Shown: piece by piece, positions 1 through 9,012 of the stretch
Layout of the letters: every line of letters starts with the position of its first letter
Numbering within the stretch: the first letter of the stretch is position 1
Origin: Pseudanabaena mucicola FACHB-723
GTDB lineage: Bacteria > Cyanobacteriota > Cyanobacteriia > Pseudanabaenales > Pseudanabaenaceae
Assembly (NCBI RefSeq): GCF_014696385.1
Contig: NZ_JACJQB010000029.1
Coordinates: 1 to 42,720, forward strand
Reading direction: 5' to 3'
Length of the DNA stretch: 42,720 nucleotides
Notes under the pieces: model-generated
Seen by the model: the letters and a program-made list of their open reading frames with translations, nothing else
Told to the model about the DNA's origin: nothing
Databases searched by the model: none
Translations under genes and position numbers: made by a program

Positions 1-195
1 GCCATTGACTGCCATTTCTGCTACTTGTTGTTTTACTTCTGGACGATACCCTTGATAGGTGTAATCAAGAATAAATGTCTTTCGCATACATTCCGTATTT
101 AAGCAAATGTATCGTTTTTTACCTGTGACGCTTTGTCCGTGTCTGTGGATATCCACACCTCCGCATGTGGGACATTCCACTGCTTCAAATACCAT
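1..195 (-). CDS. IS1-family transposase N-terminus (InsA-like), cut by window edge
   Basis: Reading leftward from the ATG at 193-195 gives 65 codons that run off the window. The protein begins MVFEAVECPTCGGVDIHRHG and continues with KKRYICLNTEC, a two-CxxC-like zinc ribbon followed by a helix-turn-helix start (YRPEVKQQVAEMAVNG). This is the InsA-type DNA-binding N-terminus of IS1-family transposases. Only the N-terminal part is visible, so whether the element uses an InsA/InsB frameshift cannot be judged. Confidence 0.75.
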   Translation of the reverse strand, partial: MVFEAVECPTCGGVDIHRHGQSVTGKKRYICLNTECMRKTFILDYTYQGYRPEVKQQVAEMAVNG

Positions 196-257
196 CTTTT
201 TTTCCTACTTATTCTTGCCCATGCTACTATATCTTCCAACAAATGTGACACATTACC
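1..257 (-). mobile_element. IS1-like insertion sequence, left part only
   Basis: The transposase start lies about 60 bp inside a sequence that reads GGTAATGTGTCACATTTG on the minus strand, beginning at 257. It resembles the GGTNATG terminus of IS1 elements, and the spacing to the first codon is like that of IS1. The exact boundary is inferred, because the other end and the target duplication lie outside the window. Confidence 0.5.
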
Positions 258-598
258 GTTTACTTTCCCGCACAATACCAATATTGTCGAAAACAGTGTT
301 ATCAGAAACTTCTGTTGGGGTTTACTCAGTAGACTGGGTAGTATGATATTTATGCTATTCATTTTTGGTGCTGGTGTTCAATAACCGCACCTTATACGAT
401 GAATGGCTTTTTTTCTCTATTTCCTAATTCTGTCCGCACTATTGAAAAAGAGGATTTAACAATTATTTGCAAATCTGTAAATCGCTGAAAGCCAGTAGAA
501 TAGTCCCATAATCAGAATTGCTAGCTACTTGGCGGACTTTTGGAAAATTTCTCAAATACAAACTAAAGTAGAACAGTGGTTTTTTACAAGCTTTATCT
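258..598. other. Intergenic, no gene seen
   Basis: This AT-rich stretch separates the IS1-like end from the glycosyltransferase gene. Short open frames occur on both strands but none has a ribosome-binding site or a recognisable protein. No convincing terminator hairpin was seen for the leftward genes that end at 599. Confidence 0.4.
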
Positions 599-1702
599 TC
601 ACAATATCAGTTGCTCACACATAGAAACCACTCTTTTTCCCAAAAGATCATAATCAAAATTATCTGTTGCTACTTGCCTAGCTTTATCTGCAACTTCTAG
701 TCTCTGCGGTTCTTGCAAAAGCAGCTGTAAATGCTTTGCAAGTCGTCTAGGATGCTCTGGATCTCTAACTCCTTGATATGGCAACAAACAGCCTAAATTC
801 GGCAATACTTTTTTTGCTTCACCAACATCAGTGGCAATTACATATCGACCATGGGCGAGATAGAGGGGCAATTTTCCTGTTGTGCGAACCATTCCCACAA
901 TATCATTAGATTGAGTAGATATACAGACATCGATCGCACAAATATAAGTAGATAAATTTTCATAGGAAATACGACCTACAAATTTAATTCGATCGCTCAC
1001 ACCCAATTTTCTTGCGCGTTCCTCCAAAATAACTTTGCCGTTACCATCACCAATTAGTAAGGCAGCAATCGGCTCATCTTTAAGCATCACCATAGCCTCG
1101 ACAATATCCCATCCGTAGCACATTTGATGGCGCTCTGACCATTCCATTGAGCCGACTAATCCAACAATTAAAAAATCTTTCAGCCCTAAACTTTGCTTAA
1201 ATTCTCTAGGGTCAACTATTTTCGCTCGATTAACTTCTACACCGTCAGGAATAAACTCTACATGCTTAAATCCTTGATGAGATAGAAATTCTTGATGAAA
1301 GCTTCCCCTAACTACAAATCGATCTGCATTATGCAATGCAAGATTTTCAACGCCATTAATTAAGGCTAATTGACCCTTACTATAATTCCCACTTGACTTA
1401 GCTAATTCGTAGGCAACGTCTCCAGAGTCAATGACTAGTCTGCATCCTAGGATTTTTTTTGAAGCAAATCCTGACAACACACCTGTGTAAGCTACATCAA
1501 TCACGTATATAATATGTGGACGGAAATTTAAAGCGTTTTGAATAAAAGAAAATATACCTTGCCACTTTCGCGTAGGTCGATAGCAAAAATGAATTTTCCA
1601 CTGATCATCAAACCGATCTGCGAAAAGTTGAGCACGGATACCAGCAGCACTACTTTCAGAGCCATTAACTAAAAACAGTAATCGTCTAGGCGATGTAATC
1701 AT
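599..1702 (-). CDS. Glycosyltransferase family 4-type protein
   Basis: 367 aa with a two-domain GT-B layout. The N-terminal half starts with RRLLFLVNGSESSAAGIRAQ, the usual glycine-rich first loop. The C-terminal half carries the nucleotide-sugar part: GLVGSMEWSERH, ALLIGDGNGK, IKFVGRISYENL, and GRYVIATDVGEAKKVLP near residue 285. It probably transfers a sugar to a lipid-linked or surface glycan at the cytoplasmic membrane. The gene lies 23 bp downstream of an O-antigen ligase-like gene on the same strand, which supports a surface polysaccharide role. Donor and acceptor cannot be told from sequence. No GCGATCGC occurs in it, unlike most neighbours further right. Confidence 0.8.
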   Translation of the reverse strand: MITSPRRLLFLVNGSESSAAGIRAQLFADRFDDQWKIHFCYRPTRKWQGIFSFIQNALNFRPHIIYVIDVAYTGVLSGFASKKILGCRLVIDSGDVAYELAKSSGNYSKGQLALINGVENLALHNADRFVVRGSFHQEFLSHQGFKHVEFIPDGVEVNRAKIVDPREFKQSLGLKDFLIVGLVGSMEWSERHQMCYGWDIVEAMVMLKDEPIAALLIGDGNGKVILEERARKLGVSDRIKFVGRISYENLSTYICAIDVCISTQSNDIVGMVRTTGKLPLYLAHGRYVIATDVGEAKKVLPNLGCLLPYQGVRDPEHPRRLAKHLQLLLQEPQRLEVADKARQVATDNFDYDLLGKRVVSMCEQLIL

Positions 1703-1725
1703 ATTCTTCTATGTTTGATTAATAG

Positions 1726-3150
1726 TTAAATGTTATCTGTTAAATTTTTAAGATTATTTTCCGTGATTTGATAGTATTTTTTGCCAGATAGGGCAAGACC
1801 GATAAACCCCCACAGTAACATTCCTTGTGAACCTCTCATTGTTGGGCCTGCTAGTAAGAAAAAAAGTGACTTAATAACTATTGCGTGAACAACTGGTAAA
1901 AAAATATCATCGTTTCTGGGCTTAAATGAAAAAATTGAAAATATACAACCTCCCATTCCCATAACATAGGGAACAGAACCAATCCATCCCAGTTCAATCA
2001 TTAAAACTAGAAAAGCACTGTCTGTATCAAAACCTCCAATTCCTCTACCAACAACACTACTAATTGCATCATCAAATAAAATGGTAAAGGCTACTTGTCT
2101 TTCTCTAGCACTATTATCTTGCGATAGATTCGATAAGGTTTCTAACCTTGTTCCAATTGTCGTAGACAATGGCTGAATTGTACTCAGGGGAACGATTATT
2201 ATCGATAATACTATGATTGTTGCAATCATTCCAAATTTTAGTTTCGTGGGCAAGGTTTTAAAGAGATAAATCACACCTAAAAACCAGCCAATCCATGCTG
2301 TTCTTACGATACTTAAGAGGAACGATAGAGTGCCAAATACTGCGGATGGTAAAACTAAAACACTACGGCAACTTAGTAGGATTATTAAAGCCGTTGCCAT
2401 AAAATCACCAAATGGACCAGGTGAATTTAAGGTGCTCCATACACGAATACCTAAAGGTTCTGGTATACCAGAACTAGAAGTCATGCCTGAAGAAGTTAAC
2501 CAAAAGCGATCCCATTCAGGAGCAACAAGAAACTGGTAAACGCCATATACGCCCATTACTAACGCTCCCCATAAAAATACCTGCATAAAATTGCGTCTAT
2601 AGTCGGGATAACGATGCCAATTAGCACACAAATGATAACCAAATAGCAATGGACATATCCATTCTAGCAATCTAACTGAAGCAGCTAAAAAATCGCCTTG
2701 AATAATTCCTATTAAGTAGCCATAAAAAATACTTGCTAGGGATAAAATAAAGGGCAATGTCCCATTTTCTCTAACTTTAGGTAAGTTGAAATATAGTGTG
2801 TGCATACACACTATATTTGCCAAAAAAGGAGATAGTAGTATTGGGCTGGGGTCAGTAAAAGAACCTGCATTTAAATCAGCAACTCGCCTAACAAATGAGG
2901 CCAAGAAGAAAAGCCACCATACAAAACCTATATAGAATATGGGATGTCGGAAATATAGAAACCAGCTAACAACAAAAGAACCTAAAGGGAAAATAACTGT
3001 TAATCCCTTAGCACCAACTCCTCCAGTACTTAGTAAGACTAAAGTCACAAAAGAAAATATCACAATTACAAACCATGCTTCAGTAATCTGTGATGGTTGA
3101 AATCTCTTATTAGATGCTAGTAATTGTTGAATATCTTCTCTAGAATTCAT
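1726..3150 (-). CDS. O-antigen ligase/polymerase-like membrane protein
   Basis: 474 aa, very hydrophobic, with roughly ten or more predicted membrane segments. A large periplasmic stretch includes SARERQVAFTILFDDAISS and VVGRGIGGFDTDSAFLVLM, the arrangement typical of the Wzy/WaaL (O-antigen ligase) superfamily. In that family the protein polymerises or ligates polysaccharide units on the outer face of the inner membrane. The neighbouring glycosyltransferase on the same strand fits this role. Polymerase versus ligase cannot be distinguished here. Transcription probably continues from the SagB-type gene 42 bp upstream, though no internal promoter was tested. Confidence 0.75.
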   Translation of the reverse strand: MNSREDIQQLLASNKRFQPSQITEAWFVIVIFSFVTLVLLSTGGVGAKGLTVIFPLGSFVVSWFLYFRHPIFYIGFVWWLFFLASFVRRVADLNAGSFTDPSPILLSPFLANIVCMHTLYFNLPKVRENGTLPFILSLASIFYGYLIGIIQGDFLAASVRLLEWICPLLFGYHLCANWHRYPDYRRNFMQVFLWGALVMGVYGVYQFLVAPEWDRFWLTSSGMTSSSGIPEPLGIRVWSTLNSPGPFGDFMATALIILLSCRSVLVLPSAVFGTLSFLLSIVRTAWIGWFLGVIYLFKTLPTKLKFGMIATIIVLSIIIVPLSTIQPLSTTIGTRLETLSNLSQDNSARERQVAFTILFDDAISSVVGRGIGGFDTDSAFLVLMIELGWIGSVPYVMGMGGCIFSIFSFKPRNDDIFLPVVHAIVIKSLFFLLAGPTMRGSQGMLLWGFIGLALSGKKYYQITENNLKNLTDNI

Positions 3151-3192
3151 GAATTGTTGCCATTTCTCTGTAGATTTAGTTAACTCACCACT

Positions 3193-4824
3193 TTAGCGCG
3201 ATCGTCCTAAAGTGGTGATGTATAGAACTGCTTCATCGTTGGGAATGCCGAGAACTTCGTTGACGAGATCATCAAAGAAGCCTGCAATGCCACTTACGCC
3301 GACACCTAAGCCGATCGCAGCGAGGTTTAGTCTTTGTCCTAAATGACCTGCATCCATGTGTAAGTAACGATAGACGCGATCGCCATATTTTGCGATCGCA
3401 TTTTTGAGGTCGGCGGTATGGAAAATTACGGCTCCTGCATCTCGCCCAAGCTCTTGACCGAGACAAAGATAATGTAGTTCTTCGCGAAAGTTTTTAAAGC
3501 GAATTTGGCGTAGTTCTTGGGATTTGGGCGCATAGTAGTAGCAACCTTCCTCTAAGTCATGTACTCCTGTCACGGCAACAAAGGTTTCGATCAAGCTAAG
3601 ATCGAAATAATCGGGATTACCATCAATACCTTGATCGGCATAGTGTTGGGGTTGATAGGTAAAGTCGAGAATTGCTTTAAGTTCGGCAAGTTCTAATTTG
3701 TCTCCTGTATATTCACGGGTTGAGCGTCGTTGCAAGATTGTATTTTCTAGCATCTCTAGATCGTCACCCCAGTGAATACTTCCTGTTTTCGTGCTAACTC
3801 TTGTACAGAAAGGAAAGTTGTATTTATCTAAATCTTGGTTAGGTGTTAACTCGCTGCCTTGCTCAGAAATTTTTGATTCTTTCGGCTCCAGTAATGTTTG
3901 TTTGCTAGGTTCTAAGCCGATTTTTTTAGTGATTTGTGTTGATTGATGTAAATAACCCAATAGTTCACCATCGGGGAGTTTGGGGTAATTATTCACGATT
4001 TGGGATGGTAGAGCCGTCATCATTCCTCTAAAAAGATTAGGTGAATGACGCTGGAGCGGTTGTCTTGATTCTTGACCTCTGCCAATACTTTCTTCGTCCT
4101 GTAGGTCAAGAATTGGGACAACGGCGATTGTACCTTCAACTTGTTGGTCTAAAAATAGCAGTTCATTGATCGTTGCATCGGCAAAGCCACCAATCAATGA
4201 GGCTTGATAGTCCTCGATGGCACTGGCTAGCTCGATATTGCCTAGCAAATGTCCTGTATCCAAAAAGATGCGGCGATAGGCGCGATCTTGATAGCGCCAT
4301 GCTGAACGGTGAAATACAGCCGTGATCGCGATCGCAAATCGGGTATTTTGCAAAGCTGGATGATTGAAACAAGCCTTTTGCAAGCCAGCCCAAACGTTAT
4401 TATCTTGCCAAAAGTGAACCAAACTATGGGATCGGACTTGGTAGTTGTAGATCCCTGCGGATAGGAGCGGAGTTCCTGCGGAAATCAAATATATTTCGGC
4501 AGGGTATAAGCCGCCTGCTGAGGGAGCAGCCCGCAAATAAAATGCCTCACCTGTGACGGTGGGTACTCTTGCGGTTAAGCCATAACTACAAAATAGTAGC
4601 CGCGATAGTCTGCGCCAACGACTAGCTAATAGCCCATCACGATCTGACTGAATTTCTTCAGTTAGATAGGGTTTGAGATCATAGACAGTGCCGATTTTAT
4701 AATCTTTATAGGGAGATGGTTGAGCGCTCCAGTCTAATCCCTGACTCTTACTTGCGAGGGTGGCAGGAGAATACTTAGTGCGTTCGTGATAATGTTCGGC
4801 GAAGGAAGATCGGTCTGCGGACAT
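3193..4824 (-). CDS. SagB-type dehydrogenase, tandem nitroreductase domains
   Basis: 543 aa with two nitroreductase-fold halves. Residues about 60-240 contain LLFCSYGLTARVP and AAPSAGGLYPAEIYLI. Residues about 350-540 contain ILQRRSTREYTGDKLELAEL, GQELGRDAGAVIF and LNLAAIGLGVGVSGIAGF. SagB/ThcOx proteins are FMN enzymes that oxidise azolines in peptide natural products, but many cyanobacterial copies have no known substrate. No YcaO cyclodehydratase or precursor peptide is visible nearby, so a RiPP role is unsupported. The start at 4824 follows a 15-bp inverted repeat (4856-4905). The linker between the halves (about 250-340) is low complexity. Confidence 0.8.
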   Translation of the reverse strand: MSADRSSFAEHYHERTKYSPATLASKSQGLDWSAQPSPYKDYKIGTVYDLKPYLTEEIQSDRDGLLASRWRRLSRLLFCSYGLTARVPTVTGEAFYLRAAPSAGGLYPAEIYLISAGTPLLSAGIYNYQVRSHSLVHFWQDNNVWAGLQKACFNHPALQNTRFAIAITAVFHRSAWRYQDRAYRRIFLDTGHLLGNIELASAIEDYQASLIGGFADATINELLFLDQQVEGTIAVVPILDLQDEESIGRGQESRQPLQRHSPNLFRGMMTALPSQIVNNYPKLPDGELLGYLHQSTQITKKIGLEPSKQTLLEPKESKISEQGSELTPNQDLDKYNFPFCTRVSTKTGSIHWGDDLEMLENTILQRRSTREYTGDKLELAELKAILDFTYQPQHYADQGIDGNPDYFDLSLIETFVAVTGVHDLEEGCYYYAPKSQELRQIRFKNFREELHYLCLGQELGRDAGAVIFHTADLKNAIAKYGDRVYRYLHMDAGHLGQRLNLAAIGLGVGVSGIAGFFDDLVNEVLGIPNDEAVLYITTLGRSR

Positions 4825-4855
4825 GGCTTTGCAAATAGGCGGCTAAACTAATGTT

Positions 4856-4905
4856 AAACCAATAAAAGCAGAGCAATTCATGAGTTAATTTGCTTTTATT
4901 GGTTT
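4856..4905 (-). promoter_or_regulatory. 15-bp inverted repeat upstream of the SagB-type gene
   Basis: AAACCAATAAAAGCA (4856-4870) is perfectly complementary to TGCTTTTATTGGTTT (4891-4905), with a 20-nt loop between. It lies about 30 bp before the SagB-type start in the divergent rpmF/sagB intergenic region. It could be a leader hairpin or an operator. The sequence alone does not decide. Confidence 0.4.
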
Positions 4906-5030
4906 CGCAGAAATTTGCGATCGCAAGATTGGTGATTTCGCATATGATAGAAAGGTTGTCAAAAATTTTCTAGTTTGAAATTTATACCTCACGCTTAGAA
5001 AATCATCATATTTAACATAGAGATCACGTC

Positions 5031-5210
5031 ATGGCAGTACCCAAGAAGCGCACTTCTAAATCTAAGCGAGATAGCCGCAAAGCAGTATGGAAGCGTAAAG
5101 CCGCAGTTCATGCTCAAAGAGCTATTTCGTTAGGTAAGTCCATCCTCTCAGGCAAAAATGATGGGTTTGTCTACCCAATGGCTGAAGAGGCTGAAGAAAC
5201 AGAAGAGTAA
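5031..5210 (+). CDS. rpmF: 50S ribosomal protein L32
   Basis: 59 aa beginning [20 protein letters not shown], the highly conserved L32 N-terminus, then [20 protein letters not shown]. The acidic tail ending EEAEETEE is typical of cyanobacterial and plastid L32. It is a component of the large ribosomal subunit. Length matches the family (about 57-60 aa). Most bacterial L32 proteins carry a C-terminal zinc-binding cysteine set. This one has no cysteines, as in cyanobacterial forms. A strong hairpin terminator follows 12 bp after the stop. Confidence 0.95.
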   Translation: MAVPKKRTSKSKRDSRKAVWKRKAAVHAQRAISLGKSILSGKNDGFVYPMAEEAEETEE

Positions 5211-5221
5211 TCAAACAAAAA

Positions 5222-5245
5222 AGGCGAGCTAAGCTCGCCTTTTTT
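5222..5245. terminator. Bidirectional terminator, rpmF / hemerythrin
   Basis: AGGCGAGCT-A-AGCTCGCCT is a perfect palindrome (5222-5240) followed by a T-run and preceded by an A-run. It lies between the convergent rpmF and hemerythrin genes and can stop transcription from both sides. Confidence 0.85.
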
Positions 5246-5258
5246 GTTTTTATTGATG

Positions 5259-5678
5259 TTACGCCTGTTTTGCCATGCTCTCTTTGATGCAAGCACCAAT
5301 TTGAGTATCGATTTTTAAAATATGACTCACTAGCCATTCACAAAGCTCGTTGTAGATTTGCAGGGCAACTTCTTCACTAGCATCGCTCTGGCGGTATTGA
5401 TCGTGAAGTTTGCCAAAGGTATCGATAAACTTGCGATGAGCCGCTTCATTGACTCCAGCCATTGGACAACTGTGCTTTGCGGCACAGGTCTCCTCATTAC
5501 CAAAATGCCATTCTGCATAAAACTTAAGAAATACCAATAATTTCTTAATTGCATTTGTACCATTTCCCCTTTCGAGGGCTTCCCCAATCTCATTCGTAGC
5601 TGCAATCAGCTCTCTATGTTGACTGTCGATCATTGGTACACCTGTACTCAAAGCATCAGTCCATTCAAATCTCTGCAT
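5259..5678 (-). CDS. Bacteriohemerythrin
   Basis: 139 aa single-domain hemerythrin, a non-heme di-iron O2-binding four-helix bundle. The iron-ligand pattern is visible: H21 (DSQHRE), H58xxxE62 (HFGNEE), H81 and H119...D124 (SHILKID). The numbering tracks the known bacteriohemerythrin set (H22, H58, E62, H77, H81, H117, D122). At the place of H77 this protein has N77 (GVNEAAH), so one iron ligand appears replaced or supplied by another residue such as H69. A CP motif (C71-P72) precedes it. Role may be O2 storage, delivery or sensing. It is transcribed toward rpmF and shares its terminator. Confidence 0.9.
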   Translation of the reverse strand: MQRFEWTDALSTGVPMIDSQHRELIAATNEIGEALERGNGTNAIKKLLVFLKFYAEWHFGNEETCAAKHSCPMAGVNEAAHRKFIDTFGKLHDQYRQSDASEEVALQIYNELCEWLVSHILKIDTQIGACIKESMAKQA

Positions 5679-5806
5679 ATGGTTTTTCCCATTCTTGGAT
5701 TAATTATAGCTGTCGCCAATCTTTTTGCTTAACTCCGAAAGTATTCAACAACCATAGAAGCGTGATATTTTAGCTGGAAGCGCTTTAAATAACCAGTCTT
5801 AAAAAC

Positions 5807-7459
5807 ATGCTGCTTGAAGTAGAAAATTTAACAGTTCGTTACGGAAATGCAGTTCCCGCCGTCGATAATATTACTTTTCATTTACAAGCAGGTGAAGCAC
5901 TCGGTTTAATCGGTGAGAGCGGCTGTGGCAAATCAACAATTGGGCGATCGCTAATTAAACTTTTGCCTCAATATGCTCATATCGAGGGGCAAATCTGCAT
6001 TGATGGCGAAGCGATCGCCGAGAAAAAAGATGGTACATGGCGTGGTGAAAAAGTTGGTCTGATTTTCCAAGATCCAATGACAAGGCTTGATCCCTTGATG
6101 AGCATTGAAGACCATGGCTTAGAAGTATTAGCATCTCATTATCCCAAGCTTTCTAAACAATCAGCCAAGCAACGTCTCCATGATGCGCTGCAATCTGTCC
6201 GCATCGACCCATCACGCGCTAAACAGTATCCCCACGAGTTTAGCGGTGGAATGCGCCAGCGAGTGGCGATCGCACTGTCGTTATTGCTCAATCCTGTGCT
6301 GTTAATTGCCGATGAACCAACGACGAGCCTTGATGTCACTGTTGCCAGCGAAATCCTGAAAGAGCTAACAGCTTTACGTAAAATTCGTTCTATGGGTTTG
6401 CTACTAGTTACCCATGATTTGGGAATGGTGGCGGAATATTGCGATCGCATTGCGGTGATGTACAACGGTTTGATCGTGGAGACTGGTACAGTTGAACAAA
6501 TTTTCCGTGAGCCTCAACATCCCTACACTCAGAGCTTACTCGCTTCGGTGCTACATTTTCATCCAGAGGCTTTAGCTCCTAGCCAAGGGCAATCTTCGCA
6601 ATCATTACCTGACAAAATACCAGAACAAAAATCTGTGCATGACCGTCGCGTCATTCTCACTGTCAGCCACCTCAAAAAGCACTATGTAACAGGTGGAAAT
6701 GTATTGACCCGCTTAGTAAATCCGACTAGCGGATTAGTTAAGGCCGTCGATGGTGTTGATCTAGAGATATTTGCAGGCGAAACCTTTGGCATTATTGGTG
6801 AGAGTGGCTCTGGCAAAAGTACGACAGGTCGTGCCATCCTGCAATTAATTAAGCCCGATCGCGGATCGGTGAGTTTTGAGGGAGTAGAACTAACCAAACT
6901 CAAAGATAAGCAAATGCGCCGACTGCGATCGCAAATGCAAATGATTTTTCAAGATCCCCGTGCTTGCTTCAGTCCGCAGATGACCGTATTTCGTAGCGTT
7001 GCTGATCCTCTATTAATCCATAAACTTGCTCCCAATCTCGAAGCAGCCCGTGAAAAAGTTGCAGCAATTCTGGAAAAAGTTGGGCTAAATTCGCAACTTG
7101 CCGAGCGTTACCCTTCTGATCTATCGGGTGGACAGTTGCAACGGGTGGCGATTGCCAGAGCCTTGATTACTAATCCTAAATTAGTGATCTGCGATGAACC
7201 AGTCAGTATGCTCGATGCCTCAATTCAGAGCCAAGTTTTGCAATTAATGGCAGATCTTAAGCAGGAATTTAAACTGACCTATATTTTCATTACCCATGAT
7301 CTGGCGGTCGCCCAATTTTTTTGCGATCGCATTGCCGTTATGCGTAACGGGAAGATTCTGGAACAGGGCAGCACTGTTGATGTGTTGAGCAATCCTCAAG
7401 ATGGATATACCAAAGCTTTAATTGCCTCAATTCCCCGAATTCCCTATGTCAATCGCTAA
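5807..7459 (+). CDS. Peptide-type ABC transporter ATPase, two fused NBDs (DppDF/YejF-like)
   Basis: 550 aa with two complete ABC ATPase domains. NBD1: Walker A GESGCGKST (36-44), signature FSGGMRQRVAIA (about 145-156), Walker B LLIADEPTTSLD, then the HPY linker (QHPYTQSLL) characteristic of oligo/dipeptide ATPases. NBD2: Walker A GESGSGKSTTGR (about 331), signature LSGGQLQRVAIARAL (about 439), Walker B VICDEPVSMLD. It should power import of dipeptides, oligopeptides or similar solutes from the cytoplasmic face of the membrane. No permease or binding protein lies beside it, so partners must be encoded elsewhere. This is common in cyanobacteria. HIP1 sites are frequent in the gene. Confidence 0.9.
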   Translation: MLLEVENLTVRYGNAVPAVDNITFHLQAGEALGLIGESGCGKSTIGRSLIKLLPQYAHIEGQICIDGEAIAEKKDGTWRGEKVGLIFQDPMTRLDPLMSIEDHGLEVLASHYPKLSKQSAKQRLHDALQSVRIDPSRAKQYPHEFSGGMRQRVAIALSLLLNPVLLIADEPTTSLDVTVASEILKELTALRKIRSMGLLLVTHDLGMVAEYCDRIAVMYNGLIVETGTVEQIFREPQHPYTQSLLASVLHFHPEALAPSQGQSSQSLPDKIPEQKSVHDRRVILTVSHLKKHYVTGGNVLTRLVNPTSGLVKAVDGVDLEIFAGETFGIIGESGSGKSTTGRAILQLIKPDRGSVSFEGVELTKLKDKQMRRLRSQMQMIFQDPRACFSPQMTVFRSVADPLLIHKLAPNLEAAREKVAAILEKVGLNSQLAERYPSDLSGGQLQRVAIARALITNPKLVICDEPVSMLDASIQSQVLQLMADLKQEFKLTYIFITHDLAVAQFFCDRIAVMRNGKILEQGSTVDVLSNPQDGYTKALIASIPRIPYVNR

Positions 7460-7500
7460 AGACAAATAATTTGCGCCAATATTAACTCAAAATCCTGACA

Positions 7501-8844
7501 ATGCCCGACTTTTCCCTTGATTCGCACTTTCTTAATCCCGATCGCTCCAATCTTGAAGACATGCGAAAGTTGGGCTATGCCTTTGTCGATCTAATTGTGG
7601 ATTCGGTCTTAGATACGCAGAATCAGCCCTTTGTACAGGACGAATCAGATTTTAATATTTGCATTCCTGAGTATGGTTCTGATCTAGCAGCGCTATTAAC
7701 AGAAGTGCGATCGCAAATTTTGCCCCGTACCGTTAATTTCCAAAACCCGCGTTACATGGGACATATGGATAGTGTCCCCGCCGCGATTACCATCTGGGCG
7801 GATGCGCTCATTTCAGCAATCAATAACAATATGCTCAGCTATGAACTCGCGCCCATCTTTACAACCATGGAAGCCCAACTGATGCAATGGTTTGGCAATC
7901 TGTTTGGAATGGGAACTGATTGCTTCGGTACACTCACCGCAGGGGGTAGCCTTGCCAATATTTCAGGACTATTGTTAGCGAGGAACTGGAAACAGCCACA
8001 GAGTAAAGCTTTGGGTAAATCTAGCGACCTTGTTGCCTTTGTCTCCGATGCTGCCCATACTTCCTTTGAGAAGGCGATGAATGTAATTGGTGTGGGCAAA
8101 GAGAACTTAGTCCGTGTTCCCACTAATGATCGTGGCGAGATCATTTTAGAGGAATTAGAATCAGCAATTCAGAAATCAATCAGGGTAGGAAAACAGCCTT
8201 TTTTTGTGGCTGCGATCGCAGGTACAACGGTGACAGGAGCAATTGATCCAATTCAAGCTGTGGGTGAAATTGCAAAACGTTATCATTGCTGGTTCCATAT
8301 CGATGCAGCCTATGGTGGCGCAGGTGTGTTTACACCAAAATTACAACCCCTATTTCAAGGCTGTGACCTTGCCGACTCCATGACCTTCAATCCTCAAAAA
8401 TGGTTATGGGTGGCGCGAACCTGTGCCATGTTGATTGTCAAAGATAAGCAACACCTCGTTGATGGCTTTGATGGTGAGCTTCCCTACATGGACGATCAAG
8501 CTCTGAACTTTGGCAATCTCAATTTGCAGGGTACAAGACGCACCGATAGCCTCAAATTGTGGATGGCATTAAAATCGATGGGGATTTCAGGTTGTCGCTA
8601 CTTAGTAGAGCGGTCTCTTGAGCTATCAAATAATCTGCGGCAATGGGTAGAAGATTCTACCGACCTAGAGCTTATTTGTGAGCCAACTCTCAATATTATC
8701 TGTCTCAAATCTAACAATCCGAGCCTCAGTAGCGTCGAATTGCGCCAGCAATGGATCGACGAAGGTAAATTATGGCTGTCATTGCCACTTTGGAAAGGCG
8801 ATCGCATTCTTAAAGCCGTAGTTTTGCATCCTTATGCGGGTTAG
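7501..8844 (+). CDS. PLP-dependent group II decarboxylase (aromatic/diaminobutyrate type)
   Basis: 447 aa of the pyridoxal-dependent decarboxylase family (PF00282). The sequence shows FQNPRYMGHMDSVPA near the N-terminus, the phosphate-binding TAGGSLANI region, HIDAAYGG with D268 expected to pair with the pyridine nitrogen, and NPQKWLW with K300 as the PLP Schiff-base lysine. Relatives decarboxylate L-2,4-diaminobutyrate, tyrosine, tryptophan or glutamate, so the substrate is not assigned. The C-terminus stops at VVLHPYAG, somewhat shorter than many homologues (about 470-500 aa), and may lack a terminal segment. The gene starts 41 bp after the ABC ATPase and may be co-transcribed. Confidence 0.85.
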   Translation: MPDFSLDSHFLNPDRSNLEDMRKLGYAFVDLIVDSVLDTQNQPFVQDESDFNICIPEYGSDLAALLTEVRSQILPRTVNFQNPRYMGHMDSVPAAITIWADALISAINNNMLSYELAPIFTTMEAQLMQWFGNLFGMGTDCFGTLTAGGSLANISGLLLARNWKQPQSKALGKSSDLVAFVSDAAHTSFEKAMNVIGVGKENLVRVPTNDRGEIILEELESAIQKSIRVGKQPFFVAAIAGTTVTGAIDPIQAVGEIAKRYHCWFHIDAAYGGAGVFTPKLQPLFQGCDLADSMTFNPQKWLWVARTCAMLIVKDKQHLVDGFDGELPYMDDQALNFGNLNLQGTRRTDSLKLWMALKSMGISGCRYLVERSLELSNNLRQWVEDSTDLELICEPTLNIICLKSNNPSLSSVELRQQWIDEGKLWLSLPLWKGDRILKAVVLHPYAG

Positions 8845-8913
8845 TTAAGATGTGTCTTGGAAAGTTATCATAGCTAATCATATTGATTTCGGTCAAAAAT
8901 AGGTTTTATGAAA

Positions 8914-9004
8914 TATAATCGCTAAATTTGGGTAAATATTGGTTGTTTTTAATGTTTATCTTGTAAAATATCAAAAATCTAACATTACTATTAATATCGG
9001 GAGA
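8914..9004 (+). promoter_or_regulatory. Probable promoter/RBS region of the jet operon
   Basis: The AT-rich 168-bp gap holds a TATAAT at 8914-8919 and a second -10-like TAAAAT at 8964-8969. Neither has a strong -35 at optimal spacing. GGGAGA at 8999-9004 lies 8 nt before the GTG at 9013 and is the ribosome-binding site that fixes that start over the ATG at 9046. Confidence 0.4.
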
Positions 9005-9012
9005 TTCTGCTT

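Noticed and set aside
99-362. 87-codon minus-strand frame across the IS1-like end
   Set aside because: It crosses the probable IS boundary and overlaps the InsA-like frame. The product shows no family features.
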